From NCBI RefSeq assembly GCF_022899355.1, contig NZ_JALJCK010000010.1, positions 242,909-306,908 on the forward strand: a DNA stretch of 64,000 nucleotides, read 5' to 3'. The translations under genes and the position numbers were made by a program. Below, one piece after another: positions 27,206 to 36,006 of the stretch (positions are counted from its first letter, which is position 1; each line of letters begins with the position of its first letter). The notes beneath the pieces were generated by a model, which had not been told where the DNA came from, made no database searches, and was given only the letters and a program-made list of their open reading frames with translations. This DNA is from Shinella yambaruensis. Lineage in GTDB: Bacteria > Pseudomonadota > Alphaproteobacteria > Rhizobiales > Rhizobiaceae.

Positions 27206-28792
27206 ATGCCGCATTCCATCACCCTCTCGAAAATCCGGTGGTCCACGCCTGACGGCCACGCCCTCCTTTCCGATCTCGACCTGACCTTCGGCGCCGAGCG
27301 CGCCGGCCTCATCGGCCGCAACGGCGTCGGCAAGACGACGCTGCTGAAGCTCGTGACCGGCGCGCTGGTGCCGCAGGCCGGCAGCGTCACCGTGAACGGC
27401 ACGCTCGGGCTCCTGCGCCAGAGCGTGCAGGTCAGCCCGCAGGAAACCGTCGCCAGCCTGTTCGGCATCGCCGGGGCGCTCGACCTGCTTTCCCGCGCCG
27501 CGCGCGGGGAGGCGGATGCCGACGCCCTTGCCGATGCGGACTGGACGCTGGAGGCGCGGCTTGCCGCCGCACTTGCCCGCGTCGGGCTGGAGGCGGAGCC
27601 GCAGACGCCGCTTGCCGCCCTTTCCGGCGGACAGCGCACCCGTGCGGCGCTCGCCGCCCTCATCTTCCGCGAGCCCGACTTCCTGCTGCTTGACGAGCCG
27701 ACGAACAATCTCGACCGCGACGGGCGGCAGGCGGTCATCGATCTCCTTGCCGGCTGGCGGGCGGGGGCGATCGTCGTCAGCCACGACCGCGCGCTGCTGG
27801 AGACCATGGATGCCATCGTCGAGCTGACGACACTCGGCGCGACCCGCTATGGCGGCAACTGGAGCGCCTATCGAGAACGCAAGGCGCTGGAGCTTGCCGC
27901 CGCCCATCGCGACCTTGCGGATGCGGAAAAGCACGCCGCCGAGGTGGCGCGCACCATGCAGGTCGTCGCCGAGCGCAAGGCGCGCAAGGACCGCGCCGGC
28001 CGCCGCAAGAGGGCGCGCGGCGACATTCCGCGCATCATGCTGGGCGCCATGAAGGAGCGCAGCGAGCTGACGGGCGGCGCCAATGCGCGGCTGGCGGAAA
28101 ACCGGCAGGCGCAGGCGGGCGAGGCGGTGGCGGCGGCGCGCGAGCGCATCGAGATCCTCCAGCCGCTGACCGTCGCCGTGCCGCCGACGCATCTTTCCGC
28201 CGGCAGGACGGTGCTCCGGATGGACGGCGTCACCGCCGGCTACCGGGCGGATCACCCGGTCATCCGCGACCTGTCCTTCACCATGACCGGGCCGGAGCGG
28301 GTGGCCGTGACGGGGCCGAACGGGGCGGGCAAGACGACCTTTCTGGCGCTCGTCACCGGCGCGCTTGACCCCTGGCAGGGCAGCGTGCGCCTCCTTGCGG
28401 ACGCCGCCATGCTCGACCAGAAGGTGAGCCTGCTCGATCCGGCCCTGTCGATCCGCGACAACTTTCGCCGGATCAATCCCGAGGCCGGCGAGAATGCCTG
28501 TCGGGCGGCGCTGGCGCGGTTCATGTTCCGCGCGGATGCCGCCCTGCAGGCCACCGGCAGCCTTTCGGGCGGGCAGCTGCTGCGCGCCGGCCTTGCTTGC
28601 GTCCTCGGCGGCGACAGGCCGCCGGCGCTGCTGATCCTCGACGAGCCGACGAACCATCTGGACATCGATTCGATCGAGGCGGTGGAGGCGGGGCTGCGGG
28701 CCTATGACGGCGCGCTCCTCGTCGTCAGCCACGACGAGGCGTTTCTTGCGGCGATCGGCATGACGCGCCGGCTGGCGCTTTCGGCGATATGA
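27206..28792 (+). CDS. ABC-F family ATPase (two ABC domains, no membrane part)
   Basis: This is a 528-residue protein with two ATPase cassettes. Walker A motifs are GLIGRNGVGKTTLL and VTGPNGAGKTTFL. Signatures are ALSGGQRTRAALAAL and LSGGQLLRAGLACVL, each followed by Walker B with LLDEPTNNLD or LILDEPTNHLD. The linker between them is basic (RKARKDRAGRRKRARGD), as in ribosome-binding ABC-F proteins. Such proteins act on the ribosome in translation or drug resistance, not in transport. The start chosen is MPHSITLSK (27206), in frame with a longer non-coding extension. Confidence 0.93.
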   Translation: MPHSITLSKIRWSTPDGHALLSDLDLTFGAERAGLIGRNGVGKTTLLKLVTGALVPQAGSVTVNGTLGLLRQSVQVSPQETVASLFGIAGALDLLSRAARGEADADALADADWTLEARLAAALARVGLEAEPQTPLAALSGGQRTRAALAALIFREPDFLLLDEPTNNLDRDGRQAVIDLLAGWRAGAIVVSHDRALLETMDAIVELTTLGATRYGGNWSAYRERKALELAAAHRDLADAEKHAAEVARTMQVVAERKARKDRAGRRKRARGDIPRIMLGAMKERSELTGGANARLAENRQAQAGEAVAAARERIEILQPLTVAVPPTHLSAGRTVLRMDGVTAGYRADHPVIRDLSFTMTGPERVAVTGPNGAGKTTFLALVTGALDPWQGSVRLLADAAMLDQKVSLLDPALSIRDNFRRINPEAGENACRAALARFMFRADAALQATGSLSGGQLLRAGLACVLGGDRPPALLILDEPTNHLDIDSIEAVEAGLRAYDGALLVVSHDEAFLAAIGMTRRLALSAI

Positions 28793-28836
28793 GATGATGC
28801 CGGGCCGCCGCCCATTCCTCCGTCAGGTCGGTTCTC

Positions 28837-28905
28837 ACCCGGCCATCCACGCCGCACCCGGAGCGTGGATCCTCGGGGCAAGCCCGAGGATGACGAAGGC
28901 GTGCG
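28837..28905. repeat. Hairpin repeat, same family as at 1172-1353 and 63882-63904
   Basis: Between the ABC-F gene and the convergent GST gene, ATCCTCGGG and CCCGAGGAT (28869-28891) form a nine-base stem around GCAAG. Just before it TCCACG and CGTGGA flank a CCGCACCCGGAG stretch. The same stretch accompanies the hairpins near position 1200 and 1360. The pair may also act as a bidirectional terminator. Confidence 0.65.
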
Positions 28906-28951
28906 GGGGAAGGCCTTGCAGTCCTCAACCCGGTCTCGAGTCGCGTTCCGC

Positions 28952-29659
28952 CTAGCTCCGGCCGAAACGCGCAATGACCTCGGCAAGCGGCACGTGGCCC
29001 TTGAAGGCGCCTGAGCCGGCTGGTGTCTCGCCGCTTTCCACTGCGGTGGCGAACGCGACGGCGGGGTCGGCCTCCAGCCGGCCGCGGATGGCCGCGATGC
29101 GGGGCCAGCGGCTTGCCGGCGCGACCGCGTGGTAATCGAGCCACCGGGCGACGCCGATGAGCACGCCGTCCGCAAGCGTCGGGCGGTCGCCGACAAGGTA
29201 GGGCGTGTCGCCGAGCATCGCCTCCAGCTTGTCGTGCCGCTCGATGACGCCCTCGTGGCCCCAGCGGCGGAGCGACTCCTCCAGCACCGGGTCCGGCGTC
29301 TCCAGTTCGAGCGCCGCCCAGAGCGGGCTGAAGGCACCGGTGAATCCGGTGTTGAGATAGGCCATCAGCTGGACCATGCGGTCGGCCTCCGGCGTTGCGG
29401 GATCGAAGCTGATGCGCCGTTCGGTGTCGCGCGCGGCGATCCAGTGGGCGATGGCCATGGTCTCGGTGATCACCCGGCCGTCATCGGTGACGAGGGCCGG
29501 CGTTTCGTGCCGGGCGTTGAGGCGGGCATAGGACGGGTCGCGCATTTCGCCCAGCATGTCGACGCGGCAGAGGCGGTAGGGTTTTCCCAGCCATTCCAGC
29601 GCGGCGACGAGGCCCATGGAGCTTCCGGCGGGGAAGCCGTAGACGAGGATCGGTTCCAA
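28952..29659 (-). CDS. Glutathione S-transferase family protein
   Basis: This is a 235-residue protein. A thioredoxin-fold N-terminal half (VYGFPAGSSMGLVAALEWLGKPYRL... HETPALVTDDGRVITETMAIAHWI) shows the cis-Pro in ETPAL and the glutathione-contact E-T pair in ITETMAI. A helical C-terminal half follows with YLVGDRPTLADGVLIG. It probably conjugates or reduces a small electrophile. Start is TTG behind GGAGAAG. It is divergent from an HxlR regulator, which likely controls it in response to an electrophile. Confidence 0.92.
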   Translation of the reverse strand: MEPILVYGFPAGSSMGLVAALEWLGKPYRLCRVDMLGEMRDPSYARLNARHETPALVTDDGRVITETMAIAHWIAARDTERRISFDPATPEADRMVQLMAYLNTGFTGAFSPLWAALELETPDPVLEESLRRWGHEGVIERHDKLEAMLGDTPYLVGDRPTLADGVLIGVARWLDYHAVAPASRWPRIAAIRGRLEADPAVAFATAVESGETPAGSGAFKGHVPLAEVIARFGRS

Positions 29660-29727
29660 TGTTCTTCTCCGTGATTTCTGTTGACCACGCTGCGCAGCGA
29701 CACTGGACCTAAGCCTTGCCTGCCCCC

Positions 29728-29744
29728 ATGTAAATTACGCACAT
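29728..29744. promoter_or_regulatory. Possible HxlR operator
   Basis: ATGTAAATTACGCACAT is an imperfect palindrome with outer arms ATGT/ACAT. It lies in the AT-rich 95-bp gap between the GST gene and the HxlR regulator gene, ten bases before the regulator's first ATG. HxlR-type regulators usually bind such spots. Assignment is by position only. Confidence 0.28.
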
Positions 29745-29754
29745 TTTTGTCACC

Positions 29755-30132
29755 ATGCCGGAGCCCGCCATGAAGGATCTCGTTTCCCGCTGCCCGATCG
29801 AGGAGGTCATGCAGGTGCTGAGCGGCCGCTGGCCGACCCTGCTGATCTACTACCTGAAGGACGGCACGAAGCGCTTCAGCGACCTCAGGCGCGACAACCC
29901 GACCGTCTCGCACCGCATCCTGACGCTGGAACTGCGCAAGCTGGAAAAGGCGGGCATCGTGCGGCGGACGGTCTTCGACGGCTATCCGCTGCGGGTCGAA
30001 TACGACCTCACGCCATCCGGCCTGACGCTGCTGCCGCTGGTCGACGCGCTCGGCGACTGGTGGGAGGCGCGGGATGCCGGGCGCCCGGCGCCGCAAACGA
30101 AAACGGCCGCCGAGGCGGCGACCGTTTCGTAA
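29755..30132 (+). CDS. HxlR-family transcriptional regulator
   Basis: This is a 125-residue winged-helix regulator. CPIEEVMQVLSGRWPTLLIYYL followed by RFSDLRRDNPTVSHRILTLELRKLEKAGIV is the HxlR signature; a cysteine at the start of the domain is where family members sense electrophiles or oxidants. It is divergent from a GST gene, its likely target. ATG at 29755 or, better placed behind GGAG, ATG at 29770 starts it. The last 30 bases form an imperfect GC hairpin (about 30098-30128). Confidence 0.92.
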   Translation: MPEPAMKDLVSRCPIEEVMQVLSGRWPTLLIYYLKDGTKRFSDLRRDNPTVSHRILTLELRKLEKAGIVRRTVFDGYPLRVEYDLTPSGLTLLPLVDALGDWWEARDAGRPAPQTKTAAEAATVS

Positions 30133-30135
30133 GGC

Positions 30136-30240
30136 TGGAGCATTTCCGCTTTTCTTCGAATCGCGAAAACGATCTATCTGTTTGTTTTTACGCAATTCCG
30201 GACGCAAAACCGCTACGCACTTCTGCTGGAATTGCTCTAG
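30136..30240. repeat. Complete ~105-bp ctag-ended intergenic repeat, copy C
   Basis: This copy runs from TGGAGCATTTCCGCTTTTC to GGAATTGCTCTAG, between the convergent hxlR-type and maeB genes. It agrees with copy A at most positions. The left end has lost the ctag (ctgg), whereas the right end keeps it. Confidence 0.85.
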
Positions 30241-30245
30241 ATCGG

Positions 30246-32558
30246 TCAGGCCGGGTTGGAGGCTTCCACCACGGCAAGCGCGGCCATGTTCACCACGCCG
30301 CGCGAGGTGACCGACGGCGAGAGGATATGGGCGGGCATGGCGGCGCCGAGCAGGATCGGGCCGACGTGCAGGCTGTCCGTCATGGTCTTGACCACGCCGA
30401 GCGTGATGTTGGCGGCGTCGAGATTGGGGAAGACCAGGAGGTTGGCTTCGCCGGACAGCGTCGAATTCGGCATGACGCGCTGGCGCAGGGCCTCGGAGAT
30501 CGCGGCGTCTCCGTGCATCTCGCCGTCCGCCTCGAGCGTCGGGTCCATCTCGTGCACCATCTCCATGGCGCGGCGCATCTTGAAGGCGCTGTCGGAATCG
30601 CGCGAGCCGAAGTTCGAATGGGAGACGAGGGCGGCGCGCGGCGTGATGCCGAAGCGGCGGATTTCCTGCGCGGCCATCACCGTCATCTGCGCCACTTCCT
30701 CGGCCGTCGGGTCGAAGGTGACATAGGTGTCGGTGAAGAAGGTGGCGCCGCGCTGCGAGATCAGCAGGCTGAGCCCGGAGAAGTCGAGCACGCCCTCCTT
30801 CTTGCCGATGATCTGGCTGACGTCGCGCAGGTGCTTGGCATAACGCCCCTCGACGCCGCAGATCAGCGCATCGGCCTCGCCACGCTTGAGGGCCAGCGCG
30901 CCGATGACCGTCTGGTTGGTGCGCACGATGGTGCGCGCGGCTTCCGGGATGACGCCGCGGCGGCCGACGATGCGGAAATAGTCGTCCACATAGTCGCGGT
31001 AGCGCGGATCGTCCTCGGGGTTAACGACCTCGAAGTCGGTCTGCGGGCGGATGCGCAGGCCGTAGCGCTTGAGGCGCGTCTCGATGATCTGCGGGCGGCC
31101 GATGAGGATCGGCTTGGCGATGTCCTCCTCCAGCAGCACCTGGGCGGCGCGCAGCACGCGCTCGTCCTCGCCTTCGGCGAAGATCACGCGCTTGCGGGCA
31201 GCGTTCTTCGCGGCGGCGAAGATCGGCTTCATGATGAAGCCCGAACGCCAGACGAAGCGGTTGAGCTGGTCGAGATAGGCGTCGAAATCGGTGATCGGGC
31301 GCATCGCCACGCCGGTTTCGGCCGCCGCGCGCGCGACGGCCGGCGCGATGCGCAGGATGAGGCGCTGGTCGAAGGGCGAGGGGATGAGGTAGTTCGGGCC
31401 GAAGCTCGGCGTATCGCCGGAATAGGCGCGGGCGGCGACGTCGGACACTTCCTCGCGGGCGAGGGAGGCGATGGCGCGCACGGCGGCCATCTTCATCTCC
31501 TCGTTGATCGTGCGCGCGCCGCAATCGAGCGCGCCGCGGAAGATGTAGGGGAAGCAGAGGACGTTGTTGACCTGGTTGGGGAAGTCCGAGCGGCCGGTGC
31601 AGATCATCGCGTCCGGGCGAGCGGCGCGCGCCTCCTCGGGCATGATCTCCGGCGTCGGGTTGGCGAGCGCCATGATCAGCGGCTTCTCCGCCATGCGGGC
31701 GAGCAGTTCCGGCTTCAGGACGCCGGCGGCCGAAAGGCCGAGGAAGACGTCGGCGCCGTCGATGGTCTCGGAGAGCTGGCGCTTGTCCGTCTCCTGCGCA
31801 TAGACGCTCTTCCACTGGTCCATCAGGGCCTCGCGGCCCTTGTAGACGAGGCCCTCGATGTCGTGCACCCAGATGTTCTCGACCTTCGCGCCGAGCGAGA
31901 CGAGCTGGTTGAGACAGGCAAGCGCGGCCGCGCCCGCGCCCGAGGCGACGATCTTGGCGTCGGAAAGCGCCTTGCCGGCGAGCTCCAGGCCGTTGAGGAC
32001 CGCGGCGGCGACGATGATCGCCGTGCCGTGCTGGTCGTCGTGGAAGACGGGGATGTCCATCTTCTCGCGCAGCTGGCGCTCCACCTCGAAACATTCCGGC
32101 GCCTTGATGTCTTCCAGGTTGATGCCGCCGAAGGTCGGCTCCAGCGCGGAGACGACATTGACCATCTCGTCCACGGTCGGGGCGTCGATCTCGATGTCGA
32201 AGACGTCGATGCCGGCGAACTTCTTGAAGAGCACCGCCTTGCCTTCCATCACGGGCTTGGAGGCGAGCGGGCCGATATTGCCGAGGCCGAGCACGGCCGT
32301 GCCGTTGGAGACGACGGCGACGAGGTTGGCGCGCGCCGTGTAGTCGGCGGCCGTGTTGGCGTCGTCGCGGATGGCGAGGCAGGGCGCGGCGACGCCGGGC
32401 GAATAGGCGAGCGCCAGGTCGCGCTGGTTGCCGAGCGGCTTGGTCGGGTTGATCTCGAGCTTGCCGGGGCGGGGGTGACGGTGGAAGAAGAGGGCCTGCT
32501 GGTCGATGTCGCCGCTTGCCGGACCGTCCTGCGTCCGCGATTTGTCACCCGTGCTCAT
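30246..32558 (-). CDS. maeB: Malic enzyme with C-terminal phosphotransacetylase-like domain
   Basis: This is a 770-residue enzyme decarboxylating malate to pyruvate with NAD(P). The malic domain (about 20-165) has [17 protein letters not shown]. The NAD(P)-binding domain (about 170-430) has [18 protein letters not shown]. The C-terminal third (about 440-765) is a phosphotransacetylase-like domain without acetyltransferase function, thought to be regulatory through acetyl-CoA. Rhizobia carry two such enzymes, NAD-dependent Dme and NADP-dependent Tme; sequence reading alone does not decide which. Start ATG at 32558 behind CAGGGAGC. In rhizobia this step feeds acetyl-CoA synthesis on dicarboxylates. 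Confidence 0.95.
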   Translation of the reverse strand: MSTGDKSRTQDGPASGDIDQQALFFHRHPRPGKLEINPTKPLGNQRDLALAYSPGVAAPCLAIRDDANTAADYTARANLVAVVSNGTAVLGLGNIGPLASKPVMEGKAVLFKKFAGIDVFDIEIDAPTVDEMVNVVSALEPTFGGINLEDIKAPECFEVERQLREKMDIPVFHDDQHGTAIIVAAAVLNGLELAGKALSDAKIVASGAGAAALACLNQLVSLGAKVENIWVHDIEGLVYKGREALMDQWKSVYAQETDKRQLSETIDGADVFLGLSAAGVLKPELLARMAEKPLIMALANPTPEIMPEEARAARPDAMICTGRSDFPNQVNNVLCFPYIFRGALDCGARTINEEMKMAAVRAIASLAREEVSDVAARAYSGDTPSFGPNYLIPSPFDQRLILRIAPAVARAAAETGVAMRPITDFDAYLDQLNRFVWRSGFIMKPIFAAAKNAARKRVIFAEGEDERVLRAAQVLLEEDIAKPILIGRPQIIETRLKRYGLRIRPQTDFEVVNPEDDPRYRDYVDDYFRIVGRRGVIPEAARTIVRTNQTVIGALALKRGEADALICGVEGRYAKHLRDVSQIIGKKEGVLDFSGLSLLISQRGATFFTDTYVTFDPTAEEVAQMTVMAAQEIRRFGITPRAALVSHSNFGSRDSDSAFKMRRAMEMVHEMDPTLEADGEMHGDAAISEALRQRVMPNSTLSGEANLLVFPNLDAANITLGVVKTMTDSLHVGPILLGAAMPAHILSPSVTSRGVVNMAALAVVEASNPA

Positions 32559-32793
32559 GATGCTCCCTGCCATATGCTGTTTTCGTTGCGGCCCTTCTTT
32601 GCACGAAACCGCCGCGACGTGAGGTTTTCCGAGTCTTCCATAAAGCCGCAATCAGCGGTCTGTGCAATGCCTATTTGCCATCGAAAAAGGCATAGGTGTG
32701 TCATCAATCTGAAACAGGAGTCTGGTTTTCAACGGGGTGAAAGCCGCCCCTTACGACGACCACCGCGGCGGCCGGCCACCCGGAGACAGACGC

Positions 32794-33630
32794 ATGACCG
32801 CGACCCTCGCCGACCCGAATGTCCGCCATTTCCGCACGTTGTTCATCTCGGACGTGCATCTGGGATCGAAGGCGGCCAAGGCGGACTTCCTGATCGACTT
32901 CCTGCGGCATCACGAAGCCGAGACGATCGTGCTCGTCGGCGACATCGTCGACGGCTGGCGCCTGAAGCGCAACTGGTACTGGCCGCAGGCCTTCAACGAC
33001 GTCACGCAGAAGCTTCTGCGCAAGGCGCGCAAGGGCACGCGCATCATCTACATTCCCGGCAACCACGACGAGTTCCTGCGCGACTTCCCGGGCACCCATT
33101 TCGGCGGCGTGGAAGTGGCCGACCGCATCATCCACGAGGCTGCCGACGGCAAGCGCTACCTCGTGCTGCATGGCGACGAGTTCGACGTCGTCGTGCGCCA
33201 TGCCCGCGTCGTCGCCTATCTCGGCGACTGGGCCTATGACGCGGCCATCGCCATCAACGTCGTCTTCGCCGCCATCCGCCGCCGGCTCGGCCTGCCGTAC
33301 TGGTCCTTCTCCTCCTGGGCCAAGCAGCAGGTGAAGACGGCGGTGAACTTCATCGGCGAGTTCCAGAAGGTGGTGGTCGAGGAGGCGCGGCGCCACGATG
33401 CCGACGGCGTGATCTGCGGCCACATCCACCACGCCGTCATCATCGAGATCGACGGCATCCGCTACATCAACAGCGGCGACTGGGTGGAGAGCTGCACGGC
33501 GATCGCCGAGCATCACGACGGCGAGATGGAGCTGATCACCTGGCAGATGCTCGCATCGAGCCCTGCCGAGGTGGTTCCGGTCTCGCGCCGGATGCTGGCG
33601 ATCGAAGCCCGGGAGCCGGAGGCGGCGTAA
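32794..33630 (+). CDS. UDP-2,3-diacylglucosamine diphosphatase-like metallophosphoesterase (LpxH type)
   Basis: This is a 278-residue calcineurin-fold phosphoesterase with all metal motifs: ISDVHLGSK, VGDIVDGWRL, YIPGNHDEF, LHGDEFD and CGHIHHAVI. The spacing GDIVDGW...GNHDEFLRDF matches the LpxH-like group (COG2908) that cleaves UDP-diacylglucosamine in lipid A synthesis. Alphaproteobacteria usually use LpxI for that step, so the real substrate may differ. Two helical segments (DAAIAINVVFAAIRRRL) suggest membrane association. Start ATG behind CGGAGACAG. It stands alone, divergent from maeB. Confidence 0.85.
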   Translation: MTATLADPNVRHFRTLFISDVHLGSKAAKADFLIDFLRHHEAETIVLVGDIVDGWRLKRNWYWPQAFNDVTQKLLRKARKGTRIIYIPGNHDEFLRDFPGTHFGGVEVADRIIHEAADGKRYLVLHGDEFDVVVRHARVVAYLGDWAYDAAIAINVVFAAIRRRLGLPYWSFSSWAKQQVKTAVNFIGEFQKVVVEEARRHDADGVICGHIHHAVIIEIDGIRYINSGDWVESCTAIAEHHDGEMELITWQMLASSPAEVVPVSRRMLAIEAREPEAA

Positions 33631-33737
33631 GCCGGCTTTCACCTGTTCGGCCTTCCGGCCCGCGGGCAGAAATAGCGCATTGGCGTACGTACGTCGGCAT
33701 GCTAGAGCCGGGGCGTTCCAACGCAGGTTCCCCGCCA

Positions 33738-34955
33738 ATGAATGCCCCCTCCGGGTTTACCGTGACCGCCGGCGCGCCGCCGTTCTTCGCCGCGCGCATC
33801 GCTCTCGTCTTCTGCGCGCCGATGATGGTCAACGGCATTGCGCTGCCGTTCTTCCCGGTCTGGCTGGAAACGCTGTCGATGAGCGATTTCCAGATCGGCA
33901 TCGTCCTTGCCGTGCCGATGTTCGTGCGCGTCTTCACCGCGCCGGTGGCCGGCATCATCGCGGACCGGATCGGCGAGCGTTCGATCGTGCTGCTCTGGTC
34001 GGCGCTGCTGTCGCTTTCGACGGCGCTCGCGCTCTTTGCGACCGGGTCCTTCTGGCCGGTGCTGCTGCTCTACACGCTGCAGGGCGCGGTCTATTCGCCC
34101 TATGTGCCTATCACCGAGGCGATCATGCTCTCGGGCGTGCGGCGCTGGAATTTCGATTACGGCAAGATGCGCCTGTGGGGCTCGCTCGCCTTCATCGTCG
34201 CGACGATGATCGGCGGCTGGCTTGCCGGTCTCTACGGGGGTGCCATGGTGCTGCCGGCGATGGCGGTGGCCTTCGTGCTGACGGTGCTCGGCGCGGTGAT
34301 CGCCCCCAGGATCGGCAAGCCGCGCCGCCCGTCGCCGATCGCCGCGATCGCCACCATGCCGACGAAGAGCACGCTGCGGCAGGCGGATGTGCAACTCATG
34401 CTGATCGGCGTCTCGCTCGTCAATGCGAGCCACGCCATGCTGTTCGCCTTCTCGGCGATCTACTGGCAGAAGATGGGTTTCAGCGGCGTGGACGTCGGCA
34501 TCCTGTGGAGCGCCGGCGTGCTTGCCGAGGTGGTCTTCTTCCTCTTCGCCGTCCAGTTGCGGCGGCGCTTCAATCTCTGGTCCATGATGACGGTCGGCTG
34601 TGCCGTGGCGGTCGGCCGCTGGATCCTCTTCCCGATGGAGATGTCCTTTTCCGGCTATTTCGCGCTGCAATGTCTGCACGCCTTCACCTATGCGCTCATC
34701 CACATGAGCGCGCAGAGCCGGCTGGTGGAGCGCGTGGCGGAGGAGCAGGAAGCGGCGGCGCAGGGGCTCTATTTCTTCTATACCGGCGTCTTCACGGCGC
34801 TCGCCACCTTCGTTTCGGGCTATGCCTTCAGCTGGTACGGCGTTCACGGCTTCTACCTGATGTCGTTCGTCGCCGCGGCCGGCCTCGTCTCGGTCGTCGC
34901 CGGCCGCATCGTCGCGCCGCGCGCTCAGCCCCAGAGCGCGGCATCCGGCGGATAG
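33738..34955 (+). CDS. MFS transporter (HcaT / MFS_1-like subgroup)
   Basis: This is a 405-residue protein with twelve predicted membrane helices. The first loop carries GIALPFFPVWLE and the A-motif equivalent is GIIADRIGERSIVLL. The general layout (LFCAPMMVNGIALPFFPVWL...; HAFTYALIHMSAQSRLVE) resembles the 3-phenylpropionate permease/nucleoside-symporter-like subgroup. The substrate is unknown. Start ATG at 33738, with a weak ribosome-binding site. Its 3' end overlaps the convergent epimerase-like gene by 31 bases, which is unusual enough to check. Confidence 0.9.
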   Translation: MNAPSGFTVTAGAPPFFAARIALVFCAPMMVNGIALPFFPVWLETLSMSDFQIGIVLAVPMFVRVFTAPVAGIIADRIGERSIVLLWSALLSLSTALALFATGSFWPVLLLYTLQGAVYSPYVPITEAIMLSGVRRWNFDYGKMRLWGSLAFIVATMIGGWLAGLYGGAMVLPAMAVAFVLTVLGAVIAPRIGKPRRPSPIAAIATMPTKSTLRQADVQLMLIGVSLVNASHAMLFAFSAIYWQKMGFSGVDVGILWSAGVLAEVVFFLFAVQLRRRFNLWSMMTVGCAVAVGRWILFPMEMSFSGYFALQCLHAFTYALIHMSAQSRLVERVAEEQEAAAQGLYFFYTGVFTALATFVSGYAFSWYGVHGFYLMSFVAAAGLVSVVAGRIVAPRAQPQSAASGG

Positions 34956-35908
34956 ACGGTCGAGCCCTCGTAGGTGAGGCCCGGCTCCCGGTCGCGGGCG
35001 AGCAAAAGCGGGCCGTCGAGATCGACGAAATCGGCGCCCTGCGCCAGCAGAACGGCCGGCGCCATGCCGAGCGACGTGCCGACCATGCAGCCCACCATGA
35101 TCTTCAGCCCGTTCTCCTTCGCCGCCTCGCGCAGCGCCAGCGCCTCCGTCAGTCCGCCGGCCTTGTCGAGCTTGATGTTGATGGCGTCGTAGCGGTCGGC
35201 AAGTTCCCGGACGTCCTGCGCCTGGTGCACGCTCTCGTCGGCACACACTGGGACGGGGCGGGCCGCGCCCCGCAGCGCCGAATCGTTGCCCGCCGGAAGC
35301 GGCTGCTCGACGAGGGCGATGCGCGCCTCGGCACAGATGGCGAAGTGACGGGCGAGGTTTTCCAGGGTCCAACCCTCGTTGGCATCGAGGATGATGGCGC
35401 TTTCCGGCGCACCGGCGCGCACCGCGCGGATGCGGGCGGCGTCGTCCGCCGTGCCGACCTTGACCTTGAGCAGGGGGCGGGCGGCCTCCTGCGCCGCCTG
35501 CCGCTGCATCGCCTCGGGCTCGCCGAGGGAGAGCGTGTAGGCGGTGATGAGCTCCCGCGGCGGCGCGGCGTTGATCACCTGTGAGGTCGGCACGCCGGAA
35601 AGCTTCGCTTCGAGGTCCCACAGCGCGCAGTCGATGGCGTTGCGCGCCGCGCCCGCGGGCATGATCCGCGCCAGTTCCTCGCGGCCCATGCCGTCCTCCA
35701 CGGCGCCGCGCATGTCCTCGATGGCGGCAAGCACGCCGGCGACCGATTCGCCGTAGCGCGCATAGGGAACGCACTCGCCGCGCCCGGAAAGGCCGGAACC
35801 GCCGATCGTGCAGGTCACCACCTCCGCCGTCGTCTTGGCGCCGCGGGAAATGGTGAAAGTGCCGGCAATCGGGAAGCTTTCGGTGGTGGCAAGCAATGTG
35901 CGGCGCAT
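34925..35908 (-). CDS. Enolase-superfamily dipeptide epimerase / N-acyl-D-Glu racemase-like (DgcA type)
   Basis: This is a 327-residue enzyme of the muconate-lactonizing subgroup. Catalytic lysines are in RPLLKVKVG and NIKLDKAGGLTEA. Metal ligands are in IILDANEGW (Asp), ALVEQPLP (Glu) and VCADESVH (Asp). That pattern is shared by L-Ala-D/L-Glu epimerases, which recycle murein peptides, and by the rhizobial N-acetyl-D-Glu racemase DgcA. No dgcN partner is adjacent, so murein-peptide recycling is the more cautious guess. Start ATG at 35908. It is divergent from the Mla operon, 98 bases away. Confidence 0.88.
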   Translation of the reverse strand: MRRTLLATTESFPIAGTFTISRGAKTTAEVVTCTIGGSGLSGRGECVPYARYGESVAGVLAAIEDMRGAVEDGMGREELARIMPAGAARNAIDCALWDLEAKLSGVPTSQVINAAPPRELITAYTLSLGEPEAMQRQAAQEAARPLLKVKVGTADDAARIRAVRAGAPESAIILDANEGWTLENLARHFAICAEARIALVEQPLPAGNDSALRGAARPVPVCADESVHQAQDVRELADRYDAINIKLDKAGGLTEALALREAAKENGLKIMVGCMVGTSLGMAPAVLLAQGADFVDLDGPLLLARDREPGLTYEGSTVYPPDAALWG

Positions 35909-36006
35909 GGGAGTGATCCTGGCAGGCTTGAAAAAATCGAGGCGGGAAGGCCGCTTTTGCGGGTTCGTTCGGTGACAGACGGGCGGCGAGCCGGTAAGAC
36001 AGGCGC

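Noticed and set aside
30060..33239. 1059-codon plus-strand frame opposite maeB running into the LpxH-type gene
   Set aside because: It spans three real genes in other frames and a repeat element, and the product is low-complexity. Antisense shadow of GC-rich coding DNA.
34925..35908. A D-glutamate catabolism (dgcN-dgcA) operon
   Set aside because: Only the racemase/epimerase-like gene is present; no dgcN or transporter gene adjoins on the same strand.
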